The translations under genes and the position numbers were made by a program. From a virus: DNA of 25,982 nt. The stretch lies in the IMG/VR virus record IMGVR_UViG_3300025646_000315, positions 1-25,982 of that record. One strand, given 5' to 3'. Below the pieces are notes generated by a model that did no database searches, was not told where the DNA came from, and was given only the letters and a program-made list of their open reading frames with translations. Shown one piece after another: positions 16,601 through 23,297 of the stretch (position 1 is its first letter; each line of letters starts with the position of its first letter).

Positions 16601-19600
16601 TAAAGGAACTAACTCCAGAGCAAGCCAAGCAGTACCGAAAGTATAGGGCCACGTTAAGGCGTGTTCAGTTGATGCGTGAAAACGACGTCAAAGTCGCTAG
16701 GGCTGAAGTTAGAAAATTGCGCACACAGCAGGAGGTTGCTTACGCGCCTTTTCAGTCAATTAAGAAAAAAATTGACGAAACATATAAGCCGACCGAATTG
16801 ATTAGAGACGAGCAGGTTCTTGGAACGATTCCCGAACAACAGGTTATTGCCGATGTTGCTGAAGATGCCGTCGACCCGACCGACTCTCTTCAATTTGTCG
16901 GTGCAGATAATTCTGTTTACGTTGTTTCGAAATTGGTTTCAGATGAACAGATACCGGGCATTCAACAAACCGTAAAAAATATTCTTTTGACAAGTCTTGA
17001 AGGCAGGGAAATTTATGATTCTTGGATTACCGCTAACAGAAATTTCCTTGAGGCACTCAACCAATTGTCTTGGGATAAACCGGCGAAAAGAGAGTTTGCG
17101 GCAAAACTTTTGGAGTCGCTTGACGAACACATTGAGATTGTTTACAAGAAAAAAATTACTGGTCTTGAATCTGAAATGCGTGAGGCAGAAAACCAGGTTT
17201 TGCGTCTTCTCAGTGATTTGAATCTTATTGAAAGCAACATGGGCGTAATGCCCAGGGTTTTCATTCGTTCTGAAAGGGGTCAGGCGGCAACGCAGGACAT
17301 TTTGATGGCCGGTGTTGACCGTCCCATCGCGGCTGCCAAAGGCACCGCAAAAGGACGCATGAACAAGCAGGAGGCACTGGCTGTTCACGAGGAACTAATT
17401 AACTCCGACGCATACCCGATTGCTAAAAGCCAGCAAAGAGCCGGGAACATTGCTTACAGTTTGGCAGAACTTTCCTATAACCAAAGACGAACAATTGGAA
17501 CAAGATTCACTCAAGAGGAATGGGAAGACATTGTAAATGGTCGAACCATAAAACTTGGTGTCAACAAAAAAATTGATGCAATAATTAAAACTGCACACAA
17601 TAGATTTAAGGCTTTGCATCGCGCTGAATGGGACGCATTGGGCGGCGAGGTTTCAGACGAAAATGTTGTGCAGCGTTTAGTACAAGACCTTATTGCCGAA
17701 AATCCCGCCAATGCTGCAGACCCATCAATTGTTGCTGCTAGGCGCGGAGAGATAGCGGCACAATGGGCCGATACTGATGGCTACAACATGCTGAGTAAAA
17801 TTAATGATGCACGTGCGGAATGGATTGCAGCCGACCAACTAGAAAAATCAAAGAACGGTCAATTCTTGATGGACCGCGCAGCACAAACCGGTGAAAGACT
17901 TGAAAGAAATCTTCAAAACCTCTCCCTAGAGTTGGACGAATGGACTGCTGAATCCGCAAAAGAACTAGACCGACTTTACAACATTGCTGTTAAGGCTTCT
18001 AAAGAACAACAATTTTTGGACGACTCTGTACCCGAATCCAAAATTGCGGAATACGAAAGAGTTTATTCTGACCTTGTTGCTCGAAGCAAATACGGTCAAC
18101 AAAAAATTGACGCCGTTTTGTCTACGCCACTTGAACGCAAAAGCCCAGAGCAGTTGGCTGACGAAATTCGAATTCTTCGAAAACTTCGTGAAGACGGAGT
18201 AGAAACCCCATTAGTTAAAGAACGTGGGTCGCGTGCGCTTGAACGTGAACGCACCAGATTGCTGCAGGGCCCACCAGACGATTTAACTCCAGAACAACTG
18301 AAAGAACTTGCTCGCATGCGTGGCTCGGCACGAGCCGCAAAAGAAGCGGAAATGCGCAGCGAAGCCAACCAAAATGCCCTGGATAGGGTTCTGCACCAAG
18401 AAGCAGCAGTTGAAAGCAAAAACTCAAAGGTTGCCAGGTGGCTTGAAGCAAAAGAAGCAGAAAGCATTGATGAGCCATACAAGGCACTCGAAGTTAAGCG
18501 ACAACTTGACCTAGAGGCAGGGCAGCGAACCGTTCCTTATCGTCAAGCAAATTTTAAAACTCAAGTTGATGAAGAACGCATAACAAATCTGCAAAAAGAA
18601 CTTGAAGAACTACTGGCCCCAACACGCACCAGTCTTGTGGACGCATCAAGAGGTGAAGTCAAAGCCGCCGCCCGCCGCGTCCAGCAGGCGCAGGCGGTCT
18701 ACGACCAGGCACAAAACCTGGCCACGTACACCCCCGAAAGCGCAAAACAGATTGAAGACGACATCCGAGTTATATCCGGACTGCTCACACAGTTTGAACA
18801 AAAGGTTGCGCCCACAGTTAAGTCGCAGGCAGAGCGGGCCCAGATTGTCCGAGAGGCCGCCAAAAGAAGAGGCCAACTTTACGAAACTCTGGAAGAGGGC
18901 CGTGTCCGCATGGACGACGCCCTTGAACTCGTCAAGCACATTGGAACAAAAGACGAAATTGATGCAATTGATGCGGTAATACTTGCGCAAATTGATGCTG
19001 AAACACAGTTTTTTGACGCGGTTGCAAACATGAGTCAAGCGGCATTTGACAGACAGATGCTGCAAAGCGTTCAGGCATCCATAAGCAAAGGCGCCGTGCT
19101 CATGCCAAACGGCAAACTGCGTTTACCTAACGGTTCCATAATTGATGGTGTTCCAGTCGATGCTGTAGCAGAGTCAAACAGGCGTGTACTTAAAGAAGGC
19201 TTTGTTGTACTTAACGAAAAGTACTACCCCGAACTACAGGCAACCGAAGAGTTTGCCGCGCTGTGGAACAACGCCACCAGAACAGCAGACCCAGAATGGA
19301 TACGCAAACTGGCGTTGTACGTTGGCCCATACACCAAAGCATGGAAAGCATTTGCCGTCCTCAGTCCTGGTTTCCACGTCCGAAACGCAATTGGCAACGC
19401 CGTAACATTTACCATTTCTGGCGGAAACATCGATAACCTTATCCGCGTCACGCCCATCTATGCATCATGGGCTAAAGCAAAAAGAGCCGGAACGAGATGG
19501 GAAGTTTGGCTTAGAACACAACCACCCGAACTGATTCCAGTACTTGAAGAAGCAAGACTTGGAGCACTCGGCTCCGGAGGCGGCATCTTCAGCGAAACCT

Positions 19601-20292
19601 TTAAAGAAGCAACCGGTGGAAGCAGAATCTACGACAACTGGCTTACACGGAAAAACTATGCTTTGGGTCAAGAGGCAGACAACTATATGCGATTTGCACT
19701 TGCATTCGACACCGCAGTAAAAGGCGGAGACGCAGGACTTGCCCAAGCAAGAGTAAAACGTTTTTACTTTGATTACGAAGACCTTTCCAACTTGGATAAA
19801 GTCATGCGTCAAATCATCCCATTCTGGCTGTGGACCACCAGAAACATGACAATGCAAATCCAAAACATGTGGCTCAACCCACGCCCATACCTCATTTACG
19901 AAAGCCTGAAAAGAAACTTCCGAGACAAAGAACGACCAGACCCACCGTTCGTCCGCGAACTTGGAGGATTCAAACTCCCATTCGGAGAAGGCCTATTCCT
20001 CATGCCCGACATCGGATTCAACCGACTTCAAAATGACGTCAAAATGTTTTACGACCCCAAAGCATTCCTCAACAAAGCCAACCCGCTCATCAAAATTCCA
20101 GCAGAACAAATCATGGGCGAAACCGCTTTTGGAGGAAAACCATTGACCACAACCGAAGAACGAGTGCTCGCCGCGCTACGCGCAACAGCACCACCCGTCG
20201 GACAAGCCGAACGACTCTTCGCCAACGAAGGACTCAGCCAACTCAACGCATGGCTCGGATACCTCGGCTCCCCAGTACGCAAATACAACTAG
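13672..20292 (+). CDS. Giant internal virion / ejection-type protein, 2206 aa
   Basis: The largest gene of the window. The ATG at 13672 overlaps the previous gene. N-terminal 450 residues: globular and partly hydrophobic, including L-D-P-I-T-Y-A-T-F-G-G (about 134-144) and G-I-Y-Y-F-G-S-R-V (near 243), motifs I associate with very large podovirus virion proteins. Residues about 500-1850 are mainly long charged helices rich in Gln, Glu, Lys and Ala. The C-terminal 350 residues become hydrophobic and aromatic: 'S-P-G-F-H-V-R-N-A-I-G-N-A' (about 1897), 'F-Y-F-D-Y-E-D-L-S' (near 2028) and 'I-P-F-W-L-W-T-T-R-N-M' (about 2046). No lysozyme, transglycosylase or polymerase signature was found. It likely passes into the cell with the DNA or builds the trans-envelope channel. 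It is inferred, not proven; the alternative is a polyvalent-type protein with a hidden enzyme domain. Confidence 0.7.
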   Translation: MAKKRDERALLKSLELLNQPNKTAVAGGILKQLDSLPRTAPPKPVSDGSELAPKLAFKALETTVLKPLQLVDTGRRAIISTAREIADLIDENPRTRASFNDWFRQTQNVNYGFGTAFPMSGWKGRIIGFVGDVALDPITYATFGGAVPAKAILKGGTATIKAGTKTRLAIGKYTTGREGRQKLASFVRERLNMMAQQGDRNVANWGAKEVDTLVGEIASKGKQALYKHPFLLEDLGIRGPGIYYFGSRVKVPGSGPLAMFVEKGLTKARLGVVGTQVGGALMRAITPKGVGSIDQYGPNAIRNFRIALSKGNLPSEEVGKVLTILEADDLKRINIAKYGEEASDEIGAVVDQARTTSVPMHRLLDKVKDPSLVPGASPDDVRSALAMRTIFNNFIERIKVRAKQIGSREPGEIVDGYFPRMETEASMQNRLSMGDEAFDEMVYGVDKSRTQSVFKERELGQGKVWFGHILTGNETVDDLNRLARNSIDPGKKSVNFDIFETDIANVMAKYVRAYAEQLATYDMVEYLTQRQLIEWMDKVLQIDPQYARQFLVDAPQQRLQEMTVALRNWVAVTNDNNGKLWDALDAMLGDRQATLAALKAGDFSQENLAQLKAALADAVASSDAANQNYISLFSQLDDIIEDVDGISNFGMIKRTRERFQQQLEALKQRALMLDQMSSSEVGQLMRDFDAYTKRVSRFERDIANLADAQVMIPRVGSGLFEKIDGKDIYEAVNKIARLRGIPAPVVSANPAWTPAMKQAVGQFNDDTAGEVLFRALNEDTMPASIDDVMRYVQGRIIANEEAIGAGKVQSTFLTDLNNNVQVRGGRKTQYGIWAEAQRLIRSGETVRGVHMMQDLLHQQASFAQYMQWRSILEPYGIEIGDDIVDEILRRNAQPLINDAIARGDQTRLAQLTDQNNIYGRYGGKDSFDHPFSNYRKVSDDAVIFDEQLAEFEQWRKLNKSKEAEGLRIGETQIQRELKELTPEQAKQYRKYRATLRRVQLMRENDVKVARAEVRKLRTQQEVAYAPFQSIKKKIDETYKPTELIRDEQVLGTIPEQQVIADVAEDAVDPTDSLQFVGADNSVYVVSKLVSDEQIPGIQQTVKNILLTSLEGREIYDSWITANRNFLEALNQLSWDKPAKREFAAKLLESLDEHIEIVYKKKITGLESEMREAENQVLRLLSDLNLIESNMGVMPRVFIRSERGQAATQDILMAGVDRPIAAAKGTAKGRMNKQEALAVHEELINSDAYPIAKSQQRAGNIAYSLAELSYNQRRTIGTRFTQEEWEDIVNGRTIKLGVNKKIDAIIKTAHNRFKALHRAEWDALGGEVSDENVVQRLVQDLIAENPANAADPSIVAARRGEIAAQWADTDGYNMLSKINDARAEWIAADQLEKSKNGQFLMDRAAQTGERLERNLQNLSLELDEWTAESAKELDRLYNIAVKASKEQQFLDDSVPESKIAEYERVYSDLVARSKYGQQKIDAVLSTPLERKSPEQLADEIRILRKLREDGVETPLVKERGSRALERERTRLLQGPPDDLTPEQLKELARMRGSARAAKEAEMRSEANQNALDRVLHQEAAVESKNSKVARWLEAKEAESIDEPYKALEVKRQLDLEAGQRTVPYRQANFKTQVDEERITNLQKELEELLAPTRTSLVDASRGEVKAAARRVQQAQAVYDQAQNLATYTPESAKQIEDDIRVISGLLTQFEQKVAPTVKSQAERAQIVREAAKRRGQLYETLEEGRVRMDDALELVKHIGTKDEIDAIDAVILAQIDAETQFFDAVANMSQAAFDRQMLQSVQASISKGAVLMPNGKLRLPNGSIIDGVPVDAVAESNRRVLKEGFVVLNEKYYPELQATEEFAALWNNATRTADPEWIRKLALYVGPYTKAWKAFAVLSPGFHVRNAIGNAVTFTISGGNIDNLIRVTPIYASWAKAKRAGTRWEVWLRTQPPELIPVLEEARLGALGSGGGIFSETFKEATGGSRIYDNWLTRKNYALGQEADNYMRFALAFDTAVKGGDAGLAQARVKRFYFDYEDLSNLDKVMRQIIPFWLWTTRNMTMQIQNMWLNPRPYLIYESLKRNFRDKERPDPPFVRELGGFKLPFGEGLFLMPDIGFNRLQNDVKMFYDPKAFLNKANPLIKIPAEQIMGETAFGGKPLTTTEERVLAALRATAPPVGQAERLFANEGLSQLNAWLGYLGSPVRKYN

Positions 20293-20300
20293 GAGAAACA

Positions 20301-20792
20301 ATGAGACAATACACCGGCAACACCGACGCACCCGCCAAAGGGCTACGCCCAGGCATGCGCGTATTCATCGAAGAAATCATCAAAGAATCCGGAGGCGCAC
20401 TCTGGAACAACGGCGACTTCGGCGTACGCAACATGCGCTCCAAAAACACAATGAGCGTACACGCCACAGGAAGAGCAGTCGACCTCTCCTACAGGCGACT
20501 AGGCAACAAAGGCAAACCAAACGGACGACGAGAAGCAATCCGTATTTGCAAACTTCTCGCCCAAAACGCAGAACTATTTGGCCTTGAACTCATTATCGAC
20601 TACATGCCCAAACCCCACGGACGCACATGGAAATGTGGACGCAACAGTTGGACCCGCTACAGCAAACACACTGTTACAGGCGCACCCGGTGGAGATTGGC
20701 TGCACGTAGAACTGTCACCCGAAATGGCTGACGCACCCGACAAGGTGCGGAAAGCCTTCCAGCAAATTAGGGCTCAGGCAACTCCACAGTAG
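20301..20792 (+). CDS. M15-type peptidoglycan peptidase (endolysin)
   Basis: A 163-residue protein from the ATG at 20301, preceded by AGGAG (20291-20295); a start at 20250 would overlap the giant gene. Zinc-peptidase signature: S-V-H-A-T-G-R-A-V-D (His54 and Asp61 as ligands) and W-L-H-V-E (His135 ligand, Glu137 near the active site), the SxHxxGxAxD...H pattern of the M15/VanY-type D-Ala-D-Ala carboxypeptidase and L-Ala-D-Glu endopeptidase family. It would cleave peptide stems of peptidoglycan. There is no signal peptide, so it needs a holin or another route. There is no separate cell-wall-binding domain. It ends 26 bases inside the convergent minus-strand gene. Enzyme class is secure; the exact bond cut is not, and a virion-associated role is possible. 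Confidence 0.85.
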   Translation: MRQYTGNTDAPAKGLRPGMRVFIEEIIKESGGALWNNGDFGVRNMRSKNTMSVHATGRAVDLSYRRLGNKGKPNGRREAIRICKLLAQNAELFGLELIIDYMPKPHGRTWKCGRNSWTRYSKHTVTGAPGGDWLHVELSPEMADAPDKVRKAFQQIRAQATPQ

Positions 20793-21060
20793 GATTATCG
20801 ATAAGCCACACCCGAAGCACCATCCCCAAAGGGATGTGCACAGGGCCACTAGTTGTCTTCAACTCGGGAACCTCATCGGGCATATACGAAGACACCAACG
20901 TAATGTAGCCCTTCAAACAATCAGGCCATAAAAAGCCGACAGTTAGAACAGTTGTTTGCTCGGGGGCATAACGCTCAACGTCGGTCCAGCCGTTTTCGCC
21001 ATCAAAAGCATCCTGCCAATGAATGGCAACAAGCGGCCAGGGACTTTTAATCTTCTTCAT
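20767..21060 (-). CDS. Small hypothetical phage protein, 97 aa
   Basis: Last gene of the leftward block. The ATG at 21060 (M-K-K-I-K-S) has GAGGGG ten bases upstream and overlaps the preceding gene by 14 bases; earlier in-frame starts lie deeper in that gene. The protein has beta-strand-like alternation: I-H-W-Q-D-A-F-D-G-E-N-G-W near the start, V-L-T-V-G-F-L-W in the middle, and G-P-V-H-I-P-L-G-M-V-L-R-V-W-L-I near the end. This 'W-x-D-A...G-W...V-G-x-L...I-P' layout recurs in small early proteins of many phages with no assigned function. Its stop lies inside the endolysin gene on the opposite strand. Confidence 0.65.
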   Translation of the reverse strand: MKKIKSPWPLVAIHWQDAFDGENGWTDVERYAPEQTTVLTVGFLWPDCLKGYITLVSSYMPDEVPELKTTSGPVHIPLGMVLRVWLIDNPTVELPEP

Positions 21061-21322
21061 ACGGATTAATCCCCTCATCATCGAGATGGGCTTCAACAGT
21101 GTTCACAATACCGGCAACAAAAGAACTAATCTTCACCCAAGCCATGCGGTTACCGTTCATGGCGTCACGCCAAATACGACACAAATCAACGGCAGACTCG
21201 TTATCCGCATTAAGCGTCAAACGAATCCCGCCTTCCATATTCTTGCGAATACGGTCAGCACCACGATTCATGTCATCTACGTCATCTGCTGAAACATAAT
21301 TGTAAATCCAATCTTCAGACAT
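21047..21322 (-). CDS. Small acidic hypothetical protein, 91 aa
   Basis: The ATG at 21322 follows AAGGATGG and overlaps the stop of the upstream gene by eight bases. The sequence is helical and acidic: 'S-A-D-D-V-D-D-M-N-R-G-A-D-R-I-R-K-N', then a short beta stretch (G-G-I-R-L-T-L-N-A-D) and a helix, ending H-L-D-D-E-G-I-N-P-Y-E-E-D. No known domain seen. Co-transcribed with the replication genes. The longer frame up to 21463 is rejected because it would cover the neighbouring gene almost entirely. Confidence 0.6.
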   Translation of the reverse strand: MSEDWIYNYVSADDVDDMNRGADRIRKNMEGGIRLTLNADNESAVDLCRIWRDAMNGNRMAWVKISSFVAGIVNTVEAHLDDEGINPYEED

Positions 21323-21491
21323 CAACCAAACCATCCTTTGTATTAAGAACATGGATATACCCCGGCGGAAGGCCATTCTGCGGTATGCCCTTGCCCACGA
21401 CAACGCGGCCAAAGTAGACCGCCAAGACGCGTGCGACTTCTTCCGGGTAAACAGGAACATCAAACCCCACTGTTATTTGATAGTTCTTCAA
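21315..21491 (-). CDS. Small hypothetical protein, 58 aa, TTG start
   Basis: The best start is TTG at 21491, preceded by GGGAG at a normal distance; it overlaps the upstream gene by 32 bases. GTG at 21470 is a second possibility, with a smaller overlap of 11 bases, and an ATG at 21533 would overlap more. The product begins M-K-N-Y-Q-I-T-V-G-F-D-V-P-V, an alternating beta strand, followed by a helix (P-E-E-V-A-R-V-L-A-V-Y-F) and a Gly/Pro-rich loop. Not recognised. Confidence 0.5.
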   Translation of the reverse strand: MKNYQITVGFDVPVYPEEVARVLAVYFGRVVVGKGIPQNGLPPGYIHVLNTKDGLVDV

Positions 21492-22212
21492 CGACCTTTT
21501 CTCCCAACTCCAAACTAAAAGTACCATCATCAAGCATTAATGCCACAACACAATAGCCAACAACATCCCAAAGGGCATCAAGATAAGGTTCAGAAAGAGC
21601 CTTTCTGCTTTTCAAATTATGCAGTCGCTCAATCTTGTCACTCAACCGAACAAATACACCAAACTGGCCAAACTGCAAAATGTTTCCATGACCATAATCA
21701 TTCTGCTTTTTAACCAACAAAGTTAGCATTCCCTGAACGGAAAAACCGCCTTTGTTGCGCAAACCCGAAATTGCCATCGAAGCAATAGAAGTCCAGAACA
21801 ACGGACTCAACTCTTCATTTCTAACCGAATCAACAGCCTTGTCACGCAATGAACGCAACTTCAGGGAATCTATCTCAACGGAATCTTTTGCCAAAGAATC
21901 CAGGTGAGTAATCCACTGCAGAGCAGATTCATCCCAAGTATCAGCCACTTGTATTCTCCTTCTAATTAGTGGGTGCATCATTAAAAAGTACTTTAATTTA
22001 TCATACGCTGCATTTTTCAAGCGCCATGCATGCGGTTTGGAAACACCAAGACGTTGACCTAATTCTTCATAAGAAATCATTTCGCTATTGATTGCATCAA
22101 CAATAAAACGGTCATGCTCACTTAACTGTTCAATACATTGAGCGACAGCCTCACGAATCGGCTGCAATTCCTGAACAGACTCAACAGCATCCTCACCAAT
22201 ACCGGCAATCAT
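21460..22212 (-). CDS. Sigma-region-4-like HTH protein fused to a DUF1599-like domain
   Basis: A 250-residue protein. The ATG at 22212 has GAGG five bases upstream; a TTG directly before it is less likely. Residues about 27-75: 'L-S-E-H-D-R-F-I-V-D-A' followed by the helix-turn-helix 'S-Y-E-E-L-G-Q-R-L-G-V-S-K-P-H-A-W-R-L', very like sigma-70 region 4. Residues about 95-160 form a helical linker. Residues about 163-228: 'L-V-K-K-Q-N-D-Y-G-H-G-N', 'V-R-L-S-D-K-I-E-R-L', 'D-A-L-W-D-V-V-G-Y-C-V-V-A-L', the pattern of DUF1599 / nucleotide-modification-associated domain 1, found in many phages. Together this suggests DNA binding joined to a nucleotide-related domain. It could be a regulator or a nucleotide-metabolism protein. 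The domain match is from memory. Confidence 0.7.
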   Translation of the reverse strand: MIAGIGEDAVESVQELQPIREAVAQCIEQLSEHDRFIVDAINSEMISYEELGQRLGVSKPHAWRLKNAAYDKLKYFLMMHPLIRRRIQVADTWDESALQWITHLDSLAKDSVEIDSLKLRSLRDKAVDSVRNEELSPLFWTSIASMAISGLRNKGGFSVQGMLTLLVKKQNDYGHGNILQFGQFGVFVRLSDKIERLHNLKSRKALSEPYLDALWDVVGYCVVALMLDDGTFSLELGEKVVEELSNNSGV

Positions 22213-22214
22213 CA

Positions 22215-22230
22215 ACGCCTCAATCGGCGT
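22215..22230 (-). promoter_or_regulatory. Hairpin over the ribosome binding site of the HTH gene
   Basis: On the minus strand ACGCC pairs with GGCGT around a six-base loop, directly before the TG-ATG start at 22212. The GAGG ribosome binding site (22221-22218) lies half in the loop and half in the stem. It sits in the largest gap of the leftward block (76 bases, 22213-22288), in which I see no clear promoter. The stem is short, so regulation is only a possibility. Confidence 0.3.
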
Positions 22231-22288
22231 CTCTGGCCTCCTACTTCCATACGCAAACAGCGAAGAGAACGGAGAAAAACTGGATTCG

Positions 22289-22723
22289 TTATTGCTCAGC
22301 GTCGTAATCCGGATTCGTCAAACAATCCATAACTTCTTCAGGCAACAACAAAAACCCGCGAGTCGGGTTAGACGATGTGGGCGCGAACGTCTTCATCCGA
22401 GATTTAGGCAAACGGTCAACATAACGTTTTAACCGCTCAACCGAAATAGCAATTAAAGCGCCGTCCAAACAATAAATGTACACCCACCACTTTGCTTGAG
22501 TAACGCGCAAACCCGACGGCTTCCAACCAGTTTTGCGGGGATTTTGCTCAATCTCAACAACCATGCGGCCATTGCGATAACGGTCGGTTTTTACTTCGAA
22601 AGAACCATCCGCAATTGATTGCAGGAAATCTCGGGTGAGTTCCTCCCCGAGTTTCCCAAACTTTAAATCATCGGAAAAGTTGTAACGACGTTCTGCTGGA
22701 AAATCCCAGCGCGACTCTTTCAC
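22289..22723 (-). CDS. PD-(D/E)XK-type nuclease-like protein
   Basis: The GTG at 22723 is chosen because it overlaps the preceding stop (GTGA), giving 144 residues; a TTG at 22735 would add four. Core motifs: helix 'G-K-L-G-E-E-L-T-R-D-F-L' (Glu27), then 'S-F-E-V-K-T-D' (Glu43 and Lys45, the E-x-K half of the motif), 'V-V-E-I-E-Q', 'P-S-G-L-R-V-T-Q-A-K-W-W-V-Y-I-Y'. This order is typical of PD-(D/E)XK endonuclease-like phage proteins, in which the conserved G-x-x-x-T-x-A-x-x-W closes the fold. Likely role: DNA repair or recombination, or degradation of host DNA. Its specific substrate cannot be judged. It lies two genes from RusA. Confidence 0.65.
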   Translation of the reverse strand: MKESRWDFPAERRYNFSDDLKFGKLGEELTRDFLQSIADGSFEVKTDRYRNGRMVVEIEQNPRKTGWKPSGLRVTQAKWWVYIYCLDGALIAISVERLKRYVDRLPKSRMKTFAPTSSNPTRGFLLLPEEVMDCLTNPDYDAEQ

Positions 22724-22938
22724 ACAGACCGCCAAAGTCGAATGTTATTCCAATACACAATCTTATAAATTGTTGCGCCCACAATAAACCCGTACTGTTT
22801 GGTGACGAGTGAATACACAATCCAAAGCGACTCGTTGACAAAGAGCACGAGCCAACCCCACCAGACTCGACGGCCAACGATTACCAACCCGGCGGAGCCG
22901 ACGAAAACAAGAAGCCATGACCACCACTGAGAAATCAT
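22720..22938 (-). CDS. Small membrane protein, 72 aa
   Basis: Starts at the ATG at 22938, overlapping the resolvase stop (ATGA). It is highly hydrophobic and Trp-rich with two to three membrane segments: W-L-L-V-F-V-G-S-A-G-L-V-I-V-G (about 8-22), W-W-G-W-L-V-L-F-V-N-E-S-L-W-I-V-Y-S-L (about 26-44) and G-F-I-V-G-A-T-I-Y-K-I-V-Y-W (about 50-63). Similar W-G-W...L-W-x-x-Y proteins occur in actinobacterial phages, usually labelled membrane protein. A holin or membrane remodelling role is possible, but its place among replication genes argues for early expression. Confidence 0.65.
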   Translation of the reverse strand: MISQWWSWLLVFVGSAGLVIVGRRVWWGWLVLFVNESLWIVYSLVTKQYGFIVGATIYKIVYWNNIRLWRSV

Positions 22939-23297
22939 GCCTTCTCCAAATACAAGCAAACGATTTGTCGGTCATCTTTGTACGCGACGCCATTCAAGGC
23001 GTCAAGCACGGATTTGGCGTAGTTGTCTATGTCACCACGCAACCTAGATTGGGGTTGTTCAACATTTGGATTAAGTCCAACCTTTTCAATCATCACCTCA
23101 GTGCCTTCTATAGTGAATCGCAACTTTACAGACAGCATTCCATCTTCAAAACACGGACCCGAATAAGCCTCACGAATAGCCTTCTCGTAATCCACCGTCT
23201 GCTTAGGCGTATACGTATGACCAGTTTTGGTCACCCGAGGGCGACCTTTCGCACGAGGACGAATGTTAAACACTTGGTGAAAAGAAAATTTCTTCAC
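22935..23297 (-). CDS. rusA: Holliday junction resolvase, RusA family
   Basis: A 120-residue protein, normal RusA length, starting at GTG 23297 (GTGA overlap with the primase stop). It cuts four-way junctions formed during recombination and replication of the phage DNA. The N-terminal strand carries 'K-G-R-P-R-V-T-K-T-G-H-T-Y-T-P' (basic DNA-contact loop). The catalytic region reads 'G-D-I-D-N-Y-A-K-S-V-L-D-A-L-N-G-V-A-Y-K-D-D-R-Q-I', with Asp89, Asp91 and Asp108/109 as the expected metal ligands. All key residues are present. The product is typical of phage replication blocks. Confidence is high. Confidence 0.93.
   Translation of the reverse strand: MKKFSFHQVFNIRPRAKGRPRVTKTGHTYTPKQTVDYEKAIREAYSGPCFEDGMLSVKLRFTIEGTEVMIEKVGLNPNVEQPQSRLRGDIDNYAKSVLDALNGVAYKDDRQIVCLYLEKA

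Noticed and set aside
20795-20804. Palindrome TTATCGATAA just after the endolysin stop, as an operator or attachment site
   Set aside because: A single 10-base palindrome is expected by chance in 26 kb, it lies within the minus-strand gene, and no integrase or partner site is present.
22212-22250. 12-codon upstream ORF ending in TGATG at the HTH gene start
   Set aside because: It has no ribosome binding site and no leader-peptide features. The HTH gene has its own GAGG.
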